This document shows, in pieces, positions 35,627-45,869 of a stretch of 64,000 nt of DNA (position 1 is the first letter of the stretch; each line of letters begins with the position of its first letter). The stretch is taken from contig CAJJDO010000004.1 in NCBI GenBank assembly GCA_905183005.1, positions 910,499 to 974,498 of the forward strand. Reading direction: 5' to 3'. Under the pieces are notes generated by a model. It was not told where the DNA came from, ran no database searches, and saw only the letters and a program-made list of their open reading frames with translations. This DNA is from Paramecium pentaurelia. Its lineage: Eukaryota > Ciliophora > Oligohymenophorea > Peniculida > Parameciidae. A program made the translations under genes and the position numbers.

Positions 35627-36391
35627 TCAAATTTTTTAATGAAGTAAGATATTAATAAATTCTTTTTCTGTAATGAACTCTTGAGCATTGCATTCCTCAA
35701 GAATTTATTCCCATAATTCTTAATCTAAAGTTCCAATCATTTATTCTAATTCTTATTTAGAGATCTTGCCATCATCATTTGCATCAAAAACTTTAAATGC
35801 TGCCTTGACCTTCTATAAAGATACCAACTTCTCTTAATTCATAGCTGCCATCAAGAATTCTAAATATATAAATAAATCATATAAACCTGAAAAATCTACT
35901 TAACCACTTTGATTCAAATCTATCAATTGCAAAATTTTAATAACTTCTTATTCTGCTTTCTCCTTATCTTAATAGATTGTATTGTATCCTTCTATTAATT
36001 CTTCCCTTGATAATATTCCATCATTATTCTTATCGAGACTTTGGAATGTTTTAAGTAATTCATCTTATTCTAATTGATTTGTCATTTAACAAGCAATATA
36101 TGATAAAACAGCCTAAGAAAAAATGGATTTAGCCTAATAAATAATAAAGAATACTTAAAATTTTTAGAGATTCTAAAGTACTCTCAAATTAACATTGAGG
36201 TTTGTAGTAGTTTATGAGCAATGCTTTACAATCCAGGCATCACTCAAAGCCTATTTGGCTGATATTCTGAAATTTGGATTTACATGCAACATTCTATTAA
36301 TTAGATTCTTGGCTTCTTTCGATATTTAATTCCAATCGTCAGCTGCACTTATAATAAGAAATTAAGACATTACCATCAAATTCATATTTAC
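35316..36391. repeat. duplicated block, copy 1 (probable assembly artefact)
   Basis: Identical, as far as I compared, to 36393-37468 and separated from it by one N at 36392. The block holds the 3' part of the CDPK gene. Exact identity and the single N suggest two overlapping contig ends placed side by side, not a biological duplication. Confidence 0.85.
35627..36391 (-). pseudogene. truncated second copy of the CDPK 3' end (artefact)
   Basis: Carries exon ends matching 36374-36391, 36155-36342, 35887-36133 and 35627-35859, the same exons as the complete CDPK gene shifted by 1077 bases. It lacks the kinase N-lobe and start codon, being cut at the N. It should not be counted as a gene. Confidence 0.8.
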
Positions 36392-36392
36392 N
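36392..36392. other. single-N assembly gap
   Basis: One N sits between two identical 1076-bp blocks. It marks a join made without merging the overlap. Confidence 0.9.
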
Positions 36393-37468
36393 TAATTTTT
36401 TAATTAATTTATAATTATATATATTCTATGATTATATTATTATTTTTAAGAAAAAGTAATTAATCGGACATTCTCATTAGAAATTAAATTTTAAATTATA
36501 ATCTTTTTATTTTTTTTTTATGCTAGATATTGTTTTCTCTGTTATACAAATAATGAATTAGCTTTTACAGCAATATATTACTCAGGGTTTTATATTCTTT
36601 GTATTATTATAATAGTGGATGGAGTATAAAAATATAAAGTATAATATTGAAGAGAGAAAAAATTATTTTTTTAGGAATAAGAGAAATCATGATTAATAAA
36701 ATATCAAATTTTTTAATGAAGTAAGATATTAATAAATTCTTTTTCTGTAATGAACTCTTGAGCATTGCATTCCTCAAGAATTTATTCCCATAATTCTTAA
36801 TCTAAAGTTCCAATCATTTATTCTAATTCTTATTTAGAGATCTTGCCATCATCATTTGCATCAAAAACTTTAAATGCTGCCTTGACCTTCTATAAAGATA
36901 CCAACTTCTCTTAATTCATAGCTGCCATCAAGAATTCTAAATATATAAATAAATCATATAAACCTGAAAAATCTACTTAACCACTTTGATTCAAATCTAT
37001 CAATTGCAAAATTTTAATAACTTCTTATTCTGCTTTCTCCTTATCTTAATAGATTGTATTGTATCCTTCTATTAATTCTTCCCTTGATAATATTCCATCA
37101 TTATTCTTATCGAGACTTTGGAATGTTTTAAGTAATTCATCTTATTCTAATTGATTTGTCATTTAACAAGCAATATATGATAAAACAGCCTAAGAAAAAA
37201 TGGATTTAGCCTAATAAATAATAAAGAATACTTAAAATTTTTAGAGATTCTAAAGTACTCTCAAATTAACATTGAGGTTTGTAGTAGTTTATGAGCAATG
37301 CTTTACAATCCAGGCATCACTCAAAGCCTATTTGGCTGATATTCTGAAATTTGGATTTACATGCAACATTCTATTAATTAGATTCTTGGCTTCTTTCGAT
37401 ATTTAATTCCAATCGTCAGCTGCACTTATAATAAGAAATTAAGACATTACCATCAAATTCATATTTAC
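36393..37468. repeat. duplicated block, copy 2
   Basis: Second copy of the block at 35316-36391. This one is continuous with the 5' part of the CDPK gene, so gene models should use it. Confidence 0.85.
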
Positions 37469-38609
37469 CTTCTCCTACCTTCTTCATTATTTCCTTTTCT
37501 GTTTTACCAATGAATGGAGGATATCCACATAACAAAATATATAATATAACACCACATGACCAGATATCACATTTTTCATTATAGTCTTGTTTTAATACTT
37601 CTGGGGCAATGTAATAAGGCTAAAAAAAGTAATTATATCAAATAAATTCTTACTGTTCCTAGTTTTTTAGTCATCTTTTTAGAAGGATCATATTTTCTGG
37701 AAGTTCCAAAATCGATAATTTTCAAGGTTGAAGTTGAGGAATCATTAACAAACAAGATATTTTCAGGTTTTAAATCTCTATGTACAATTTTCTATTCATG
37801 ACAATACATGACAGCAGAGAGAATTTGTCTCATATATTCAGCTGCTTTCTTTTCATTAAAGATAGTCATAGCTTTGATTCTCTCAAAGAGTTCACCTCCA
37901 CTCAAATACTCAGTAACTAAATAGTAATTCTGTGCATCTTAATACAATTCATACAGTTTCACTATATGAGGATGATCTAAGTTCTTGAGTATATTCATTT
38001 CAGCAAACAACCTTTATTATTCTTCTTGAATTAAAGAAGACTTTTTGATTTATTTCATAGCTCTTATTAATCCTATTTAATAAATGATTTTGAGTTTATA
38101 CCAGTTGTTTTATGAGTAACTTTCCACACTTTTCCATAAGCACCAGCTCCTAATGTTGATCCAGTTGAGTAAAATTTTCCAATACTGCCCTATTTTAAAC
38201 TTACAAACACATCTGCTCCCAATTTAACTGTACCAAGTGAAGTAAGTGTCTTTCTCTTAAAAGGAGTAGATTAAGACCTATTATTATAGCCTTCTTTAAT
38301 TTATTGATCTGATGTATTAGCTATATTATTAGTTGATTTGGGATCTTGAGCAACAGTTACTTAAGATAAATCCTATTATAGTTTCTCTTTCTCAAGTTCA
38401 TTAACTTGACTAATATTTTCACTAATTGGAGGAAGACCCATTTCATTCTCTTTTTTTAACTCTAATATTTCATCGTTATTGCATGGCATTTGATTAGTGA
38501 ATGGAAGACTATGTATTGATTGTTTAAACAAAGAACTGTTTTTGATACTGTCATTGACTATCTCATAATTAAGAGATTTGCTTTATCCATTACAACATTA
38601 TGAGCCCAT
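36704..38609 (-). CDS. calcium-dependent protein kinase (CDPK)
   Basis: Six exons (38609-38102, 38072-37654, 37619-37451, 37419-37232, 37210-36964, 36936-36704; introns 29, 34, 31, 21 and 27 nt) give 587 residues. MGSQCC at the start suggests myristoylation and palmitoylation. After a ~145-residue polar region comes the kinase: glycine loop GAGAYGKVW, Lys176 in AMK, HRD 267-269, DFG 290-292, GTPYYIAPEV. The kinase ends in a junction helix (around AKSIFSQAVLSYIA), then EF-hands: DKNNDGILSREE, DLNQSGQVDFSE and DANDDGKISKQE, plus a degenerate fourth (ECNAQEFITEKE). Calcium binding to the EF-hands would relieve autoinhibition. The third intron uses an AG inside CTGCAG context and gives a clean DADDW junction. 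Confidence 0.93.
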
Positions 38610-38998
38610 AATAAAGAATAATTTTAATAAAAATCAACTATAATCTTCTTAGTGTTTTGAGATCTTTCAAATAAATAGATTAAACCTAAATAGAAAATTT
38701 CAAATATAAATTTATCTATATAAGAATACTAATTGGCAGTAGATAAATGTATAAGAGTGATTTATCAAAAATATTGTAAATCACTGGTTGAAAATTTGTT
38801 AGACAATTTTTTAATGAAAAACTTGATAATCTTTGAAATAATGATTAATAATGAAATAGTTTGAATAAATGAGAATGTAATATATGTGATTGGATTTTTA
38901 ATATTCATAATTTTGATGAAATAGCCAATTAAATTAATTTATAATTCTAAATTTGATATTTAGCAGAACACAAATTCAAAGAGATAATAAATAATAAA
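38610..38998. other. divergent intergenic region
   Basis: About 390 bases between CDPK (minus) and the H1-like gene (plus). AT-rich and without an open frame of note; it holds both promoters. Confidence 0.5.
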
Positions 38999-39317
38999 AT
39001 GGCAAAAGGAGGAAAGAGTAGAAGTTAAAGTAAATCAGGAAAAAGTAAATTCAATGATAACTAATTTATTAGAGAGTGGATCAGCTACTAAAAATATTAA
39101 GAAATAAGTTTAGGCAGCATCACCTGCAAAAGTTGATGTTGCAACAACAGCACCACTAAAAACTCCAGTTGCATCTGCAAAGAAGGATTCTGCAAAAAAA
39201 TCTACTCAAAAGAGTACATAAAAAAGCACTTAAAAATCAGTAAAAAAGAGTGCAGTTAAGAATTCAACTAAGAAAGGAAGTGCATAAAAAGGAAAAAGTG
39301 GAAAGAAAGCATAATGA
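38999..39317 (+). CDS. histone H1-like Lys/Ala/Ser-rich basic protein
   Basis: Exons 38999-39044 and 39073-39317 (28-nt intron) give 96 residues: MAKGGKSRSQSKSGKK, then AASPAKVDVATTAPLKTPVA and repeats of KST/KS with Lys at nearly every third position (KKSTQKSTQKSTQKS). There is no globular winged-helix domain. Ciliate macronuclear linker histones are known to be just such short basic tails, with SPAK/TP sites for cyclin-dependent kinases. It would bind linker DNA in the macronucleus. Another Lys-rich nuclear protein cannot be excluded. Confidence 0.7.
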
Positions 39318-39356
39318 TTAATATAATATATATATATATTATTATATTATTATATA

Positions 39357-40775
39357 ATGTCACTTAAAGATTTCAAGATTATGTCAAAATTAGGTTTTGT
39401 TTGCTTATATGATAGGTGAGGGAGCATATTCAATTGTCTATAAGGTGAAAAGATAAGAAGACAATTCAGATTATGCCTTAAAAAAGGTGAATCTAACAAA
39501 TTTGAGTGATAAAGAGAAATAAAATGCTTTAAATGAAGTTAGAATATTGGCATCCATTAAAAATCCATATATAATTAGCTATAAGGAAGCTTTCATTGAT
39601 GTTAATAGTAATTCATTATGGTAATAAAATTTGATAATAATAAAACAGTATTGTTATGGAACTTGCAGATAATGGAGATTTGTTTTAATAAATTTAGAAA
39701 TGTGCCAAAACTAATACAATTATGAGTGAAAATGATATTTTAAAAATTACATTTTAAATTGCAAGTGGTTTAAAAGCATTACATGATTTGAAAATATTTC
39801 ATAGAGACTTAAAAAGTGCAAATGTTTTTTTATAATCAAATGGAGATGTCAAATTGGGAGATATGAATGTTTCAAAGGTAGCTAAAAAGGGATTACTTTA
39901 TACACAAACAGGAACACCATATTATGCAAGTCCTGAAGTATGGAAAGATTAACCTTATGATCAGAAATCAGATATCTGGTCATTAGGATGTGTAACATAT
40001 GAGATGGCTGCTCTAAAACCTCCATTTAGAGCTGAAGATATGGAAGGACTCTACAAGAAAGTTATTAGAGGTAATTTAAAGACTATATATAGGCTTATAT
40101 CCAAAACTTCCATCTTAATATTCTTAAGATTTATAGAATGTTATCCGAATGATGTTATAAGTATAAACAAATTTAAGACCAACATCTTATGCTATAACAG
40201 AACTACCTTATTTTAATAAATTTAAAACATATACAATTGATGATTAAAGCAAATTGTTAAATACTATCATATTCCCTAAAAATTAAATTTCTTTTGCAAA
40301 TATGTTACCTAAAGCTAATTACAATAATCCTAAATACAAAACAGAGACTCATTAACATAGTGACACTTAGGAAACCATATAAAGAAATAGATAAGCAACT
40401 ATTGGAGCTGGTTCTCATTAATCTTCACCTAATCCTACAAGAATTTCTTAATATTTGGCAGAATAGGAAATGCTTTTAAGTATTTATATATTAATTAAAG
40501 AATAATAGTATTCAGTAAATTATGCAGGTAAAAATAAGAAAGCACATAATTATTCTGATAGGAATGTGATTGCAAAAATATTACTTGAATATTAGAAGGA
40601 AGTTCCAATTTATAAATAAATTAAATAAAGATACAGAAAATTATCACAAGAGGAAACTCCCTATTTATATTAGAAGAGATTAGGTTAACTACCAGTTTTA
40701 GAAGATCATTCTCCAAATTAGAAACGAAATCCTCGTAATTAGAGTATGCCAACTTCCAATTTACCTATTATATGA
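39357..40775 (+). CDS. NEK-family protein kinase
   Basis: Five exons (39357-39393, 39416-39620, 39649-40070, 40093-40479, 40501-40775; introns 22, 28, 22 and 21 nt) give 441 residues. Kinase domain ~1-265: glycine loop GEGAYSIVYKV, YALKKV, HRDLKSAN (132-139), GTPYYASPEVW and SDIWSLGCVTYEMAALKPPF, all typical of NEKs. At the DFG position it reads D152-M-N (GDMNVSK), keeping the metal-binding Asp; NEKs of ciliates and algae often have D-L-N here. NEKs control cilia length, basal bodies and division. A basic Gln-rich tail of ~170 residues follows. It starts 40 bases after the H1-like gene. Confidence 0.9.
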
Positions 40776-40828
40776 TTAAGGATATATATATTAATTTTTG
40801 CTAAATTATTTGATATTTATTTATTGTT

Positions 40829-41689
40829 ATGCTGAGTTTTCTATTTAATAACATTAATTTAAATATTAATAATTGTTCTCATTAATATTTTTTTTAACGA
40901 TCTTAAATTTATGTAAGAGTTGGATTTCTTGAGGATTCAGAGGGAAAGTTAGAAGTTTTTAGAGATCGATAATATCTTCAACAGATTGGCATCTAATTTT
41001 GTGGAAAAAATATTTGCTTTATTCAAAGAGATTTTCCAATAAGAACACGCATATACTATTTAAGTGAGTTAAACTTAACATTCTAGGAATTATTGAAATT
41101 GGCAATCTAAAAGGAGATTCCCTTAAAAGATTTTAAGTTAGCAGAACATTACAAATTGAATTCAAATATTTTTAAAGCAAATTTACAAATGATTGTAAAT
41201 GTAGTAATCGATGACATTTGGAGTGCCTATAATAAATAAATTGTACTTGATGAAAAGAGCATAGCAGAACCAAGACAATTAACTCAAATTGATGAAGAAT
41301 CAGCTATTGAATAATGTTAAAGTTTGAGTGAAACTTCATTTATAAAAGATAAAAAGGATGTAGAAATATAAAAGTAAGTTTAATCTGCTAGATCTCCACT
41401 TGCTAAATTATTAGCTGGAGACAAATCTCCATAATTTATATCAATAGCTAGTTCTCCTAGACATTCTCGTGATAACAGTTAAAATATGCCTATAAAATAA
41501 TAAAAATAGGTTATTCAGAATTCTAAAAAGAAAAATTCATCATTAATTAAGAATAAAAGCATGGATCTTAAAAATTTAGTAACAGAAGGAATTCTTTAAC
41601 CAAAATCAACAAATAGATAGTAGTTAAGTTTAAGTAATTTACATCTATTGATGTAGAAAATGTAAGGATAAAAAGAGAATTTAAAATGA
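40829..41689 (+). CDS. unknown protein with Ser-rich tail
   Basis: An intronless frame of 286 codons. Residues about 25-140 look folded (IYVRVGFLEDSEGKLEVFRD; FCGKNICFIQRDFPIRTRIY; LNLTFQELLKLAIQKEIPLK) and could be a small mixed alpha/beta domain. The rest is Ser/Gln/Lys-rich (SARSPLAKLLAGDKSP, SSPRHSRDNSQ) and probably disordered and phosphorylated. No family recognised. A later start is possible because the first ~25 residues are Asn/Phe-rich. Confidence 0.55.
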
Positions 41690-41736
41690 TTTTATAATTC
41701 ATTAATACTAAATAAATATTTTTACACAAAATAATA

Positions 41737-42137
41737 ATGGACCAAGATTTGAATGAGAATTTAATAAAGTTGAGCTAACTTTTGAGATAATAAAATGTAA
41801 AAAAACCTACATATAATCCATCTAAATATTCAAATTTACATCTTATGTTAGCAAGATCAGTTAGTATTAGCACTGAATCATCGTCTAGAATGATTTAAAT
41901 GAAAACTAATTTCAATACATAAAATACTAGCAAAGCTCAATTGAATAAATAATAAAAGTAAATCCTTATAATATTATGAACTCCAGATATTTTGTCAGTA
42001 GAAGAATGTCATTGGCAAAATAATTAAAAACTTGTGATTCCTATTTATAAAAACGCAAAATCGAGAGTCAATTCATTAAAACTGATAATCTTTGCGGATT
42101 AAAAAAGGTATTCGAAATCGGAAAGACGATTCTCTGA
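41737..42137 (+). CDS. small basic unknown protein
   Basis: Exons 41737-41957 and 41987-42137 (29-nt intron) give 123 residues, starting MDQDLNENLIKLSQLLRQQN. Lys/Gln/Ser-rich, with RRMSLAKQLKTCDSYLQKRK near the end. No domain visible. It is followed after 48 bases by another small basic gene, and both resemble rapidly evolving ciliate proteins. Confidence 0.5.
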
Positions 42138-42185
42138 TTATAATATTGATCATAAATATATTAATTTGTCATAAATAGATACACA

Positions 42186-42725
42186 ATGGATTTAATTGTA
42201 ATACCATGCACATTATAAAAGAGAACTCCAAAAAGACTGAGTACTTCAAATTAAGAATCTATTCGTTTAGACAGAACATTGCCTACTAAATTTAGAAATC
42301 CAAAATTCTCAACAAATTCTCCTAAAATCAGACACCATTCCTAAGCAGATAAAAAATATAGAGACAATAGTATAGTATAAGATCTATTTGAAAATGCATA
42401 TATAACTAAGAAAATTTAATATAATGTGTCTTAAATTGAGAATTACCAACAACCTTCTCTTAAACTAGGTAAAAAAATGTTGAAGTAGAAAAATGGATTA
42501 ATTATATTTAAACCTATTCCAAAAGACACACAACTAAAATCAATTTATTAAAGTTCTGAAAAATCAACTATCTTAAATAATCCAAGAAGAAGAGAGTCAA
42601 GATTAAAGAAGATTATTGAAAATGAAATAATGAATTCTAGTTAGGAGAAAGAATAATAGTTTAGTGATAGAAATTGTCGTATCATCCTTAATGATTTATG
42701 GTATGACTTCTCATATTTTCAATGA
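42186..42725 (+). CDS. small basic unknown protein
   Basis: From ATG 42186 the frame is open to TGA 42723. A 24-nt GTAA...AAG segment (42198-42221) is probably an intron, giving 171 residues beginning MDLIRTPKRLSTSNQESIRL. The sequence is rich in Lys, Arg, Ser and Asn, with SP/TP sites, and has patches such as NNPRRRESRLKKIIENEIMN. No known domain; a DNA/RNA-associated or cytoskeletal role would be a guess. Confidence 0.5.
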
Positions 42726-42811
42726 ATTTAATAATTTAATTACTTATTCTGATTACATAGATAGGAAATATATATATATATATATTATTATTTGAAAATC
42801 TTGATTAGGAG

Positions 42812-43390
42812 ATGTAAGATGTAAATTATGATAATATCATAAATAGAAAAAAGAACAAAGCAAGTTTGAAAATTTTCTTATTCGATTTAAAGCTTTAATA
42901 GAATCATATTAAACTATAACACCAGAACCAGAAGAATAACCAAAACAATAAGTAACAAAACAAAAAAAACAAAAAAGACAAAAAGATCCATTAGCACCTA
43001 AGATGCCTAAATCAGCCTTCATCTTTTATTTTTAGGATAAAAGAGAGAAATTTTAATAACAATATCCAAGTCTTATTTAATGCTATGCTAGATCTACAGT
43101 TTTAAGAAATCACCAAATTAATTGCAAATGAATGGAAAGATTTACCAAAAGAAATATAATAGGTACTTAAACTTAATTTTAATATATAGTCATATCATGA
43201 TAAAGCCTTTAATGATAGAAGTCGTTATTCATAAGAAAGTTAACTCTATTGCACATAAACAGGCAAAAAATTCAATGGAAAAAGTTTAACTAAAACCAAT
43301 AAATAAAGTGCAAAAAATGAAAAAATCTAATAAAAAGTAGATTAAGATGAAGAAAATGATTCTTTTGGTGCAGACATAGGTTAAGAATGA
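42812..43390 (+). CDS. HMG-box protein
   Basis: Exons 42812-42820 (9 nt), 42847-43069, 43092-43162 and 43190-43390 (introns 26, 22 and 27 nt) give 167 residues. After an acidic/Gln-Lys-rich region, residues about 55-115 form an HMG box: DPLAPKMPKSAFIFYFQDKR, a middle with FQEITKLIANEWKDLPKE and the third helix around SYHDKAFNDRSRY. HMG boxes bend DNA in chromatin. The tail is Lys-rich and then acidic (DQDEENDSFGADIGQE), as in HMGB proteins. The 9-nt first exon is unusual but required to avoid a TGA. Confidence 0.8.
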
Positions 43391-43864
43391 TATCTATAAA
43401 ATAATACATCTGAAATAATTAATGGTCAAAATAATTATAGATTTTATTTATCTTCACATTATTTCCATTAATTTCTTTATATAAATCTATTAAGCATAAT
43501 ATTTATGAATTAAATCATTAAACAATAAATAAAATATTATACAGAAATATCATGTTAATTATTTTTAATTAATCAAGAATAAATAGATTTCCAAAATTAT
43601 TATTCTTTTTATCCTCTTTTTTTTTAATTATAAAATAAAATAAAATAATTCCTGTATCTTATTAATTATTATTTATAGATGTACCAATAAAAAATAAGGT
43701 TTTATAATGATATTATTATTAATATAGTATTTATATTTGAATCAATAATTGTAATATAATTGCTCTTACTGAATAATTTGATAGATTTCTGATATGAATT
43801 TGTATTAATTAATATTTTGTTATAATTAAATAATCACTATTTAATAATATAAATAATTAAAAAA
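43391..43864. other. intergenic, AT-rich
   Basis: About 470 bases between two plus-strand genes. From 43659 it belongs to the first copy of a duplicated block. No gene seen. Confidence 0.5.
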
Positions 43865-44398
43865 ATGCAAACTAATTAAAATGATGAGTTTTATCTCAGA
43901 TATTAGTACAATTTTAAGAAGTATTATATAGTGTTGGACATAAGGGTGTTTATGGACATGAATTCCTTGAATTTGAGTTTAGGAGTGATGGAAGATTACG
44001 ATATGCAAATAATTCTAACTATAAATAAGATGTATTAATAAGAAAGGAGTGTTTTGTTTCAGAGTCAGTTATTTCAGAGTTCAAAAGAATAATTGAAGAA
44101 TCAGAAATAATAAAGTAAGAATTGAATATTATTTTAATAAGAGAAAATGATTCAAAATGGCCAGCACCAGATAAAATTGGTAGATAGGAATTAGAAATTA
44201 AATTAGGTAATGCACACATTTCATTTACTACATCAAAACTTGGATCAATACATGATGTTTAAAGTAGTTAAGATCCAGATGGTTTAAGAGTTTTCTTTTA
44301 TTTAATTCAGGATTTGAAATGCTTTGTATTTTCATTAATTGGACTTCATTTTAGAGTATTCATCTATTTAATTATAATAGATAAAACCTGTGAATTGA
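43865..44398 (+). CDS. MAGO: Mago nashi, exon-junction complex core
   Basis: Exons 43865-43905, 43932-44114, 44142-44355 and 44381-44398 (introns 26, 27 and 25 nt) give 151 residues, about the usual Mago length. Family landmarks: DEFYLRYYVGHKG, GHEFLEFEFRSDGRLRYANN, KEC/VSESVISEFKRIIEESEI, WPAPDKIGRQELEI, HISFTTSKLGS, DPDGLRVFFYLIQDLKC and LHFRIKPV. Mago forms a heterodimer with Y14/RBM8 in the exon-junction complex on spliced mRNA. Its presence fits a genome with many tiny introns. An identical second copy at 44971-45504 is probably an assembly artefact. Confidence 0.93.
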
Positions 44399-44544
44399 AA
44401 TATTGTTATATGTTAATTATATATATATATATCTATATATTTTATTACTGTTAATAACTTTCTTAAATGAATAGTTTCTCTTTTGATTCTTATAAAATAA
44501 TATATAAATAAATATTTATAACTTATTTTTACAAATAAATCTCA

Positions 44545-44763
44545 TCATACCTTAACTAGTCCAAATAGGCTACTATGCATAGGTAATTTACAGACTCTAC
44601 TTTTTTCTTCTTCTTTTCTATTCTAAATTTGAATATATTCTCTTTGATCATCCCCAACATACAATTGTCTTGGTCTACTAATTCTTTGCACTTTCTCTGA
44701 CATCATTTCCATCCATTAACAAATCCATCCAATACTCCTTTAAACTGCAAACATAACAGTAAA
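44545..44763 (-). pseudogene. truncated second copy of citrate synthase 3' end (artefact)
   Basis: The last 219 bases of the citrate synthase coding sequence, cut at the N at 44764 and identical to the 3' end used by the complete gene at 45651. Not a real gene. Confidence 0.8.
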
Positions 44764-44764
44764 N
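44764..44764. other. single-N assembly gap
   Basis: One N between two identical 1105-bp blocks. Confidence 0.9.
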
Positions 44765-45869
44765 TTATTAATTATTATTTATAGATGTACCAATAAAAAA
44801 TAAGGTTTTATAATGATATTATTATTAATATAGTATTTATATTTGAATCAATAATTGTAATATAATTGCTCTTACTGAATAATTTGATAGATTTCTGATA
44901 TGAATTTGTATTAATTAATATTTTGTTATAATTAAATAATCACTATTTAATAATATAAATAATTAAAAAAATGCAAACTAATTAAAATGATGAGTTTTAT
45001 CTCAGATATTAGTACAATTTTAAGAAGTATTATATAGTGTTGGACATAAGGGTGTTTATGGACATGAATTCCTTGAATTTGAGTTTAGGAGTGATGGAAG
45101 ATTACGATATGCAAATAATTCTAACTATAAATAAGATGTATTAATAAGAAAGGAGTGTTTTGTTTCAGAGTCAGTTATTTCAGAGTTCAAAAGAATAATT
45201 GAAGAATCAGAAATAATAAAGTAAGAATTGAATATTATTTTAATAAGAGAAAATGATTCAAAATGGCCAGCACCAGATAAAATTGGTAGATAGGAATTAG
45301 AAATTAAATTAGGTAATGCACACATTTCATTTACTACATCAAAACTTGGATCAATACATGATGTTTAAAGTAGTTAAGATCCAGATGGTTTAAGAGTTTT
45401 CTTTTATTTAATTCAGGATTTGAAATGCTTTGTATTTTCATTAATTGGACTTCATTTTAGAGTATTCATCTATTTAATTATAATAGATAAAACCTGTGAA
45501 TTGAAATATTGTTATATGTTAATTATATATATATATATCTATATATTTTATTACTGTTAATAACTTTCTTAAATGAATAGTTTCTCTTTTGATTCTTATA
45601 AAATAATATATAAATAAATATTTATAACTTATTTTTACAAATAAATCTCATCATACCTTAACTAGTCCAAATAGGCTACTATGCATAGGTAATTTACAGA
45701 CTCTACTTTTTTCTTCTTCTTTTCTATTCTAAATTTGAATATATTCTCTTTGATCATCCCCAACATACAATTGTCTTGGTCTACTAATTCTTTGCACTTT
45801 CTCTGACATCATTTCCATCCATTAACAAATCCATCCAATACTCCTTTAAACTGCAAACATAACAGTAAA
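44765..45869. repeat. duplicated block, copy 2
   Basis: Second copy of 43659-44763, continuous with the 5' part of citrate synthase. Confidence 0.85.
44971..45504 (+). CDS. MAGO: second, identical Mago nashi copy (probable artefact)
   Basis: Base-for-base repeat of the gene at 43865-44398, with the same exons and introns. Recent ciliate duplicates normally differ in introns and intergenic DNA; here even the flanks are identical up to the N. Most likely one locus counted twice. Confidence 0.6.

Larger units (their letters stand above)
43659..44763. repeat. duplicated block, copy 1 (probable assembly artefact)
   Basis: Identical, as far as I compared, to 44765-45869, offset 1106 bases, with one N at 44764 between them. 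The block contains the whole Mago nashi gene and the last 219 bases of citrate synthase coding sequence. Confidence 0.85.

Noticed and set aside
44971..45504. A real tandem duplication of Mago nashi
   Set aside because: The copies and their flanks are identical up to a single N; assembly overlap is the simpler explanation.
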